From assembly GCA_016210895.1 (NCBI GenBank), contig JACQTG010000128.1, forward strand, positions 1 to 6,435: DNA of 6,435 nucleotides, in the 5' to 3' direction. The position numbers and the translations under genes are program-made. The notes under the pieces were generated by a model, which worked only from the letters and a program-made list of their open reading frames with translations, made no database searches and was not told where the DNA came from. Each line of letters opens with the position of its first letter. The stretch's first letter is position 1. Shown here piece after piece: positions 1-6,435 of this stretch. The DNA comes from Acidobacteriota bacterium (GTDB taxonomy: Bacteria > Acidobacteriota > Terriglobia > Acidoferrales > 2-02-FULL-67-57).

Positions 1-1157
1 GCTCGACCTCGGTTTATCCCTTTGAGCGCTGGCGCTACCGTTACATCGAAGGCGTGGGCACCGACGTCATCCTGGAGTTCGTCGACACGAGCGGCAGCGG
101 CGAGTACCGGCTGACGATGGACCCCTCCGAGAAGGACGCGCTGACGATGATCCCCGGCGCGGGGCTGAGCCTGCTCGAGCAGATGGGCATGGCCAGCAAG
201 GTCGACCGCTTCCAGCGCTCCGACGGCACCCGCCTACCTACTACACTCTCTCAGCCAGCGCGGATGCAGCAGTTCGAGCGCCTGGCCCTGTTCGCGGCGG
301 TGCAGAAACCGCCGCCGGTGAAGTTCAAGGACCTGGAAGCGCTGGTCGAGACGCGCATCTCCTTCAACCTGCTGCCGTTCAACGTGCGCGCCGACTTCTT
401 GCGCATCACCGACGACACCATCCTGGTGCCGATCACCATCAGTATCGACAAGAAGGATTTGACCTTCAAACTCGAAGACGACATCCACCTGGCCACGGTC
501 AACGTCTTCGCCCGCATCCACACCCTGAGCGGGCGTCCGGTGCAGACCTTCGAGGACGTCATCCAGTTGAGCATTCCCCCGGCCTTGTTCCGCGACGCGC
601 TCAAAAGCCCGGCCGTCTATCAGAAGGCGGTGCCGCTACGGCCCGGGCTCTACAAGCTGAACGTCGTGCTCAAGGATTTGAACAGCAACAATATCGGCAC
701 CATCGAGCAACGCCTGCCGGTGCCGCGCTTTGAGGCCGAGCAGCTGGCCCACAGCTCGCTCATCCTGGCCGACCTGATCGAGCGCGTCCCGGTCAAGCAG
801 GTGGGCACGGGCCAGTTCGTCATCGGCGACACCAAAGTGCGGCCCGTGGTCAAGGAGGAATTCAACCGCGACGAGCGAATGGGCATCTACCTCCAGGTCT
901 ATAACCTCGGCATCGACGAGCAAACCCACAAGCCCAATGCCGCCATCGAGTACGAAGTTACCCAGGGCGACAAGAGCTTCTTCCGCTTCGCGGAAACCAC
1001 CGCCGATCTTGAGCGCGCCGGCCAGCAAATCACCCTGGAAAAGCTCCTCACCCTGAACACCTTCGCCCCCGGTGAATACAAGCTGAGCGTCAAAGTCACC
1101 GACCGCGTCCGTAACCAAACCATCACCCCCGAAGCCAAGTTCCGCGTCGTCCGCTAA
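1..1157 (+). CDS. GWxTD domain-containing protein, 3' part (start lies upstream of the window)
   Basis: The reading frame is open from base 3, so 384 residues are visible and the gene is cut by the left edge. The GTG at 54 is internal, because conserved family sequence (YPFERWRYRYIEG) is already encoded before it. The stop is TAA at 1155-1157. Visible landmarks are the end of the GWxTD domain (the tract above, then VILEFVD, GEYRLTMDPSEKDAL), then a long beta-rich region with KPPPVKFKDLEALV, YQKAVPLRPGLYKL, SSLILADLIE, GQFVIGDTKVRP and a C-terminal APGEYKLSVKVTDRVRNQ segment that looks like an Ig-like or carbohydrate-binding-type sandwich. The signature GWxTD motif and any signal peptide would lie upstream. 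The biochemical role of these proteins is unknown to me; acidobacterial members are usually predicted to be exported. No membrane segment is visible here. The same-strand neighbour is a sensor kinase after a 165-bp gap, so co-transcription is possible but unproven. Family assignment is by recognition, without a search. Confidence 0.85.
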   Translation, partial: STSVYPFERWRYRYIEGVGTDVILEFVDTSGSGEYRLTMDPSEKDALTMIPGAGLSLLEQMGMASKVDRFQRSDGTRLPTTLSQPARMQQFERLALFAAVQKPPPVKFKDLEALVETRISFNLLPFNVRADFLRITDDTILVPITISIDKKDLTFKLEDDIHLATVNVFARIHTLSGRPVQTFEDVIQLSIPPALFRDALKSPAVYQKAVPLRPGLYKLNVVLKDLNSNNIGTIEQRLPVPRFEAEQLAHSSLILADLIERVPVKQVGTGQFVIGDTKVRPVVKEEFNRDERMGIYLQVYNLGIDEQTHKPNAAIEYEVTQGDKSFFRFAETTADLERAGQQITLEKLLTLNTFAPGEYKLSVKVTDRVRNQTITPEAKFRVVR

Positions 1158-1231
1158 TCGGGTTATGCCCCTCGCTTGCTTTGCGGTTCCCGGTCTCGTT
1201 GCCAGGCGGGTACAGGAATCTGGAGCCGAGC

Positions 1232-1245
1232 TACCAATTTTGGTA
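1232..1245. repeat. 14-bp near-palindrome TACCAA-TT-TTGGTA, possible operator
   Basis: TACCAA (1232-1237) and TTGGTA (1240-1245) are perfect reverse complements separated by TT. The site sits in the AT-richer part of the gap upstream of the kinase gene and overlaps the proposed extended -10 element. A two-base loop is too short for a good RNA hairpin, so if it is functional, a dimeric DNA-binding protein is the likelier reader. A chance match this size is possible. Confidence 0.3.
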
Positions 1246-1249
1246 TAGA
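1241..1249 (+). promoter_or_regulatory. Possible extended -10 promoter for the kinase-regulator operon
   Basis: TGG followed by TATAGA (1244-1249) gives the TGn extension plus four of six -10 bases. No convincing TTGACA-like box lies about 17 bp upstream. Transcription would begin near 1256, leaving a leader of roughly 65 nt before the kinase start. The position in the only sizeable gap upstream of the operon is suitable, but this is a weak prediction. Confidence 0.3.
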
Positions 1250-1302
1250 ATTGAGCGCTGGCGATGGTGGGTGCCAATTCCTTGCGAATCAATTTCTTAG
1301 CT

Positions 1303-1310
1303 GGAGAAGG
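1303..1310 (+). promoter_or_regulatory. Ribosome-binding stretch GGAGAAGG that supports the TTG start
   Basis: The purine run GGAGAAGG ends 12 bases before the TTG at 1323, which is longer than the usual 5-9 base spacing. An in-frame TGA at 1317-1319 rules out any start further upstream, and only AAT separates that stop from the TTG. The first ATG inside the frame is about 265 codons in, beyond the PDZ-like domain and several membrane segments. TTG 1323 is therefore the best start. Confidence 0.55.
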
Positions 1311-1322
1311 ATTCTCTGAAAT

Positions 1323-4223
1323 TTGGTAGACACGCCTGCCAACCCGGCCCCGACCGAGTCTCGTGAGCGCGAAGCGCGCCTGCGGCTAGCCGCAGTCCTG
1401 CTGGGCTTGTTGGCCGTGGCGGCGGTGGTCTTCGCCACGCTCAACTTCGCCCAGCGCTCGCGTTACGTTCGCCCCTACGACGGCATCTCCTGGCATGAAA
1501 CCCCGGCTGGGGTGCAGGCGAAGATTGTTTGGCTGGATACGCCCGGCCACCGCGCCGGCATCCGCCCCGGCGACATCCTCCTGCGGATCAACAGCTATCC
1601 CATCGAGCGCGCCACCGACGTCACCAAACAGCTTTTCCGCGCCCAGGTGGGCACGCAGTTGACCTATGAGGTCGAGCGCTACGGCCGCCGATTCACCACT
1701 ACTCTGTTTGCCGTGCCCCAGCCCGACCCCTTCTCCCTGCGTGGCTTCGTCGAGTTCGTAGGTGTGCTTTATCTCGGCATCGGCGTCTTCGTGCTCGTCC
1801 GCCGCTGGAATGCCCCCTATGCGGTGCACTTTTTCCTTTTCTGCCTGGTCAGCTTCATCTTCTACACCTTCTCCTACAGCGGGAAATTCAATCTCTTCGA
1901 CTGGATCATCTACTGGGCGGACGAGGTGGCGCAGGTCGTCCTGCCGGTTTTGTTCTTGCATTTCGCTCTCGCCTTCCCCATCCCCAAACCGGGCTTCAAC
2001 CACCATCGTTGGCTGTTCGCCCTGCTTTATCTGCCTGCGGTAGGCATCCTGGCGGCGCACGTGGTTGCGCTGGGGGCGCGCCTGGTGCCGCCCTCGCAGG
2101 ACGTAGTCGAGCTGCTTGAACGGATGAAGTTCATCCACCAGGGCGTGTTGTTCCTCGCCGCCGCGGCCGTGTTCGAGGGGACCTATCGCCGCACCCGCCA
2201 GCCCCTGCTGCGCCAACAGATGAAGTGGGTGACGCGGGGCACCTGGCTCGCCATCCTGCCCTTCACCTTGCTCTACGTCGTGCCCGTCTACCTGTTTGAG
2301 TTCATGCCGCACGACTGGATGAAACTTTCGACTCTGTCGCTGGTGCTGATTCCGCTCACCTTTGGCTACGCCATCATCCGCTACCGGCTGATGGACGTGG
2401 ACATCATCTTCCGCCGCGGCGTGGCCTACACCCTGGCCATGGTCTTCATCGTCGCGCTCTACTTCGGTATCGCCGCCTTGATGGCCGAGTTGCTCCACAC
2501 CACCGCCGGCTTCGGCTTCGGCGGCGCCATGGTGGCCATTGTCGCCGCCGCGCTCCTCTTCCAGCCCATCAAAGACTGGATTCAAACCTACCTCGAGCGG
2601 CACTTTTACCGCGAACAGTACGACTCGCGGCGCACGCTGGAAGAATTCGGCCGGCAGCTCTCCCGCGAGGTGCACCTCGAGCGCATCCTGGATGCGCTGC
2701 TCGACCGGCTGGCGCGGACATTGTTGGTCGAGCGCCTGGCCCTGTTCCTCGAAGACAGCCAGCGGCCGGGCCGCTTCCGGCTGGCACGCGCCCGCGGGGC
2801 GCTGGCGATTGAGCCGGTGGTGCTCGACTTCCTCGACCTGGAACAGGCGCAGAGCCGCGGCTACCTGTTTTTCGAAAGCGGCGCGGCGGCCGTGGGCCTG
2901 AAGCCCCGCCAGCAGCGGCAGCTCGATGAACTGGCGCTGCACTACTTTATCCCCTGCCGCATCCCGGCGCGCTCGGGCAGCGGGGGCCACATCCTGGCCT
3001 TCCTGGCCCTGGGTAAGACCCGCGGCGATCAGTTCCTGACCAGCGAAGACGTGCGCCTGCTCGGCACGCTCGCCGACTACATCGGCATCGCGCTCGAAAA
3101 CGCCCGGCTCTACGAGAGCCTGGAACAGAAAGCCACCCAGATCGAAAAACTCAAGGACTTCAACGAAAACATCCTGCAGTCCACGAACATTGGTTTCGTG
3201 GCCCTGGACTGGGACGACCGCATCGAATCCTGGAACTCGGCGATGGCGCGCCTCTACGGGCTTGCCGCCGCGGAGGCGCTCGGCCAGCACCTGGATGCGG
3301 TGTTTCCCGCCGAACTGGTGCGGGAGCTCAATGCGCGCAAGGACGACCCGCGGCTCTCCTCGCTCTACAAGTTCTACCTCGTGCGTCCGGATGGGCGGCG
3401 TGTCGTCACCCACATCAGCATTGCCCCGCTGGTGGGCAAGGACGGCACCTCCATCGGGCGGCTGCTGCTCTTCGAAGACGTGACCCAGCGCACGGAGCTC
3501 GAAAGCCAGTTGATCCAGAACGAAAAACTGACCTCCGTAGGGCTGCTCGCCGCCGGCGTGGCCCACGAGGTGAACACGCCGCTCGCCATCATCTCCAACA
3601 ACGCGCAACTCCTGGCGCGACAAACCGACCCCGACGACTCGCGCCGCGGCCTGGTGGACAAAATCGTCAAGCAAACCTTCCGCGCCTCCGAAATCATCAA
3701 CAGCCTGCTCAACTTCTCCCGCACCACCGCCACCGCCGTCGGCCCGGTCGACCTGAACAAGCTCATCCAAGAAACCTTGACCCTGATGGAGCCGCAGTTG
3801 CGCTCGGCGCAGATTCGCGTGGCCCCTGAGCTTGACGGCGCGCCCGTCGCCGTCCAGGGCAATGCCGGCAAGCTCCAACAGGTGTTTTTGAACCTGTTCC
3901 TGAACGCCAAAGACGCGATGCCCGCGGGCGGCACCCTGCGCGTGCGCACCGCGCGCCACGACGCCCGCATCCAGGTCGAGGTCACCGATACCGGTGTCGG
4001 CATTTCGCGGGAAAACCTGCACAAGATCTATGACCCGTTTTTCACCACCAAGAGTGCGGCTTCCGGCCGCGGCACCGGGCTGGGCCTGGCGGTCTGCTAC
4101 GGCATCATCCAGGAACACGCCGGCACCATCCAGGTTTCCTCCAGCCCGGGCCAGGGAACCTCCTTCCTGCTGGAGTTTCCCGCCCGGGCGCCCGTGGCCG
4201 CAGGCCGGCGAGCGAGTGAGTAG
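1323..4223 (+). CDS. PDZ-like, multi-pass membrane sensor histidine kinase (GAF-PAS-HisKA-HATPase)
   Basis: This 966-aa protein is the sensor of the two-component pair. Order: cytoplasmic N-tail; TM1 about 22-43; PDZ-like domain about 50-138 with the typical AGIRPGDILLRIN tract at 78-90; about nine further hydrophobic helices between 143 and 413, including the RYRLMDVDI tract at 353-361 found before the last helices in many multi-pass sensor kinases; GAF about 450-597; a short coiled linker (ARLYESLEQKATQIEKLKD); PAS about 615-728; HisKA with phospho-acceptor H748 in HEVNTP; HATPase with N-box N861, G1 D889/G891/G893, F-box F906-F907 and G2 GTGLGL at 917-922. All key catalytic residues are present, so it should be an active kinase. 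The HExxT arrangement also fits phosphatase activity. Ten helices would put the PDZ-like domain outside and GAF/PAS inside. There is no receiver domain; the partner is the regulator 2 bp downstream. The start is an unusual TTG. The ligand is unknown. Helix counts are estimated by eye. Confidence 0.93.
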   Translation: MVDTPANPAPTESREREARLRLAAVLLGLLAVAAVVFATLNFAQRSRYVRPYDGISWHETPAGVQAKIVWLDTPGHRAGIRPGDILLRINSYPIERATDVTKQLFRAQVGTQLTYEVERYGRRFTTTLFAVPQPDPFSLRGFVEFVGVLYLGIGVFVLVRRWNAPYAVHFFLFCLVSFIFYTFSYSGKFNLFDWIIYWADEVAQVVLPVLFLHFALAFPIPKPGFNHHRWLFALLYLPAVGILAAHVVALGARLVPPSQDVVELLERMKFIHQGVLFLAAAAVFEGTYRRTRQPLLRQQMKWVTRGTWLAILPFTLLYVVPVYLFEFMPHDWMKLSTLSLVLIPLTFGYAIIRYRLMDVDIIFRRGVAYTLAMVFIVALYFGIAALMAELLHTTAGFGFGGAMVAIVAAALLFQPIKDWIQTYLERHFYREQYDSRRTLEEFGRQLSREVHLERILDALLDRLARTLLVERLALFLEDSQRPGRFRLARARGALAIEPVVLDFLDLEQAQSRGYLFFESGAAAVGLKPRQQRQLDELALHYFIPCRIPARSGSGGHILAFLALGKTRGDQFLTSEDVRLLGTLADYIGIALENARLYESLEQKATQIEKLKDFNENILQSTNIGFVALDWDDRIESWNSAMARLYGLAAAEALGQHLDAVFPAELVRELNARKDDPRLSSLYKFYLVRPDGRRVVTHISIAPLVGKDGTSIGRLLLFEDVTQRTELESQLIQNEKLTSVGLLAAGVAHEVNTPLAIISNNAQLLARQTDPDDSRRGLVDKIVKQTFRASEIINSLLNFSRTTATAVGPVDLNKLIQETLTLMEPQLRSAQIRVAPELDGAPVAVQGNAGKLQQVFLNLFLNAKDAMPAGGTLRVRTARHDARIQVEVTDTGVGISRENLHKIYDPFFTTKSAASGRGTGLGLAVCYGIIQEHAGTIQVSSSPGQGTSFLLEFPARAPVAAGRRASE

Positions 4224-4225
4224 CG

Positions 4226-5641
<1,416 letters not shown>

Positions 5642-5655
5642 TGCCGTTCCAACCA

Positions 5656-5745
5656 GTTGAATTAGCCGGGTGAAATCCAGGAGATGGTTCGCACGGGCAG
5701 AAGCCCGCGATCTGAACGCAAGCGAGTATTGTTGCTATGTTCAAC
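5656..5745 (+). repeat. Inner 6-bp inverted repeat (GTTGAA / TTCAAC) nested in the 158-bp element
   Basis: GTTGAA (5656-5661) pairs perfectly with TTCAAC (5740-5745). The left half lies one base inside the outer left arm. The right half abuts the 8-bp hairpin that starts at 5746. A smaller stem, CGGGC-AGAA-GCCCG (5694-5707), lies between the halves. Together these could make a branched fold, but six-base matches over this distance can occur by chance. Confidence 0.4.
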
Positions 5746-5765
5746 CCAGCGGCTCCTGCCGCTGG
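5746..5765 (+). repeat. 8-bp perfect hairpin, CCAGCGGC-TCCT-GCCGCTGG
   Basis: This GC-rich stem of eight uninterrupted pairs with a four-base loop should fold strongly in RNA and as single-stranded DNA. It lies inside the 158-bp element, about 105 bases after the regulator stop. No T-run follows on either strand, so it does not look like an intrinsic terminator. It may be an REP-like or transposon-end structure or an RNA-stabilising stem. Confidence 0.6.
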
Positions 5766-5781
5766 ACACAATAGGATAGGT

Positions 5782-5797
5782 TGGAACGGCACTAGCC
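5782..5797 (+). promoter_or_regulatory. Candidate sigma-54 (-24/-12) promoter upstream of pta
   Basis: TGGAACG (5782-5788), four bases, then TAGCC (5793-5797) can be compared with the known sigma-54 pattern TGGCACG-N4-TTGCW. The invariant GG (5783-5784) and GC (5795-5796) are present at the exact 10-base spacing, and five of the seven other bases... counted over the twelve-base pattern, the mismatches are one in the -24 block and two in the -12 block. It points toward pta, with a start expected near 5808. It is embedded in the right arm of the 17-bp inverted repeat, so the match may be incidental. The gene just upstream encodes a sigma-54 activator, which raises interest without proving a link. 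Confidence 0.35.
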
Positions 5798-5804
5798 GTC
5801 CGGC

Positions 5805-5833
5805 TTGACGCTCGCCACCGGCGCGGCTATGCT
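5805..5833 (+). promoter_or_regulatory. Sigma-70-type promoter for pta (TTGACG - 17 bp - TATGCT)
   Basis: TTGACG (5805-5810) matches five of six -35 bases and TATGCT (5828-5833) matches four of six -10 bases, at the optimal 17-bp spacing. Transcription would begin near 5840, leaving a leader of only about 18 bases before the ATG, with no clear Shine-Dalgarno sequence in it. The -35 box begins 10 bp after the right arm of the 158-bp element. The match supports pta being transcribed separately from the two-component genes. Confidence 0.6.
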
Positions 5834-5857
5834 GCGCTTCTCCGACGCAACTCGTTG

Positions 5858-6435
5858 ATGGACATCCTCGAAACCCTCAAGCACCGCGCTCGCTCCCACC
5901 CGCAACACATCGTGCTGCCGGAAGGCGAAGACGCGCGTACGCTAGAGGCGGCGGCCGAGATTGCGCGCCAGCGTTTTGCCCGCCTGACCCTGCTCGGCAA
6001 CCTCGCCGTCATCCAGGCGCGTGCAGCCGAGCGCGGCGTGCGCCTGGACGGCATCCGGCTCCTCGATCCGACCGGCCACCCCAAGCTCGACGCCTATGCC
6101 GAACTCTACTTCCAGGCTCGCCGCAGCCGCGGCATCACCATGGAAGAAGCGCGCGCCACCGCCGCCCGGCCCCTCTACTTCGCTGACCTGATGGTGGCGG
6201 CGGGCGAAGCCGATGGCTCAGTGGGCGGGGCGACGCACTCAACCGCGGAGACGGTGCGGGCGGCGCTGCACTGCCTGGGCCTCGCGCCGGGTTGGTCCGT
6301 TGTGTCGAGTTTCTTCTTGATGGTGCTGCCGCGTACGGACGTCGGCGAGCGCGGGGCGCTGCTCTTTGCCGACTGCGGCGTCGTCCCTGACCCGAACCCG
6401 CAGCAGCTCGCCGAAATCGCCCTGCAGACGGCGGA
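5858..6435 (+). CDS. pta: Phosphate acetyltransferase (phosphotransacetylase), 5' part
   Basis: The frame is open to the right edge, giving 192 codons of a family usually around 330 residues in its short form. The enzyme interconverts acetyl-CoA plus phosphate and acetyl-phosphate plus CoA in the cytoplasm, usually with acetate kinase. Recognisable tracts are HIVLPEGEDARTLEAA near the N-terminus (about 16-31), DGSVGGATHSTAETVRAAL (family form DGxVxGAxHxTAxTLRAAL), PGWSVVSSFFLMVLP and LLFADCGVVPDPN. The later catalytic region lies beyond the window. ATG 5858 matches the usual short N-terminus before the EGED block. The only other in-frame candidate is TTG 5855, because an in-frame TAG lies at 5777-5779. 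No good Shine-Dalgarno sequence precedes it. Phosphate butyryltransferase or another family member cannot be fully excluded from half a protein. Whether ackA follows is not visible. Confidence 0.9.
   Translation, partial: MDILETLKHRARSHPQHIVLPEGEDARTLEAAAEIARQRFARLTLLGNLAVIQARAAERGVRLDGIRLLDPTGHPKLDAYAELYFQARRSRGITMEEARATAARPLYFADLMVAAGEADGSVGGATHSTAETVRAALHCLGLAPGWSVVSSFFLMVLPRTDVGERGALLFADCGVVPDPNPQQLAEIALQTA

Noticed and set aside
22..34. A 13-base direct repeat, TTGAGCGCTGGCG, at 22-34 and again at 1251-1263
   Set aside because: The first copy is ordinary conserved coding sequence (FERWR) and flanking bases do not match. It is a plausible chance match.
1241..1256. A sigma-54-like site TGG...TTGAGC upstream of the kinase
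   Set aside because: The GG and GC doublets are 11 bases apart instead of the strictly required 10, so autoregulation through sigma-54 is not supported here.
636..1292. A 218-codon open frame on the - strand over the GWxTD gene and the gap after it
   Set aside because: It has no recognisable domain. Most of it is the complement of a conserved + strand coding region, and no good ribosome site was seen before its start.
5746..5795. Intrinsic terminator after the regulator gene
   Set aside because: The hairpin and the long stem are strong, but no T-run follows either, on either strand.
5829..5858. A 9-codon open frame whose TGA overlaps the pta ATG (TGATG), a possible leader peptide
   Set aside because: Its ATG lies inside the proposed -10 box, upstream of the expected transcript start, and it has no ribosome site. 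It would matter only if transcription starts further upstream.

Overview
The window is GC-rich DNA, most likely from an Acidobacteriota-type bacterium. This is an inference, not an alignment result. It rests on the GWxTD-family protein at the left edge, the style of the NtrC-type regulator (VNTGSMPSDLLES, GAFTSA) and the phosphotransacetylase sequence, all of which resemble acidobacterial homologues as I remember them. All four genes lie on the + strand.

Layout: (1) 1-1157 is the 3' part of a GWxTD-domain protein gene whose start lies upstream. (2) 1158-1322 is a 165-bp gap, AT-richer than the genes, with a small near-palindrome overlapping a possible extended -10 promoter and a purine-rich ribosome-binding stretch. 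(3) 1323-4223 encodes a 966-aa membrane histidine kinase with an N-terminal extracytoplasmic PDZ-like domain, about ten membrane helices, GAF, PAS, and HisKA/HATPase domains. (4) 4226-5641, only 2 bp later, encodes its presumed partner, a 471-aa NtrC-family sigma-54 activator (receiver, AAA+, Fis-type HTH). (5) 5642-5857 is a 216-bp gap dominated by a 158-bp element bounded by perfect 17-bp inverted repeats, one of which contains the regulator's stop codon. This gap also holds a sigma-54-like -24/-12 site and a good sigma-70-like promoter. (6) 5858-6435 is the 5' part of a phosphate acetyltransferase gene running off the right edge.

How it fits together: the kinase and regulator are almost certainly one two-component system. 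An extracytoplasmic signal read through the PDZ-like and membrane region, probably combined with cytoplasmic GAF/PAS input, would set phosphorylation of the regulator at D56, which would then activate sigma-54 promoters. The targets are unknown. One candidate lies in the window itself, the -24/-12-like site between the regulator gene and pta, which would link the system to acetyl-CoA/acetyl-phosphate metabolism. That link is a hypothesis.

I did not find an obviously new multi-gene system. The items most worth a second look are the 158-bp inverted-repeat element with its nested fold, the sigma-54-like site embedded in its right arm, and the PDZ-first sensor architecture of the kinase. No rRNA, tRNA, CRISPR array or transposase gene was seen.
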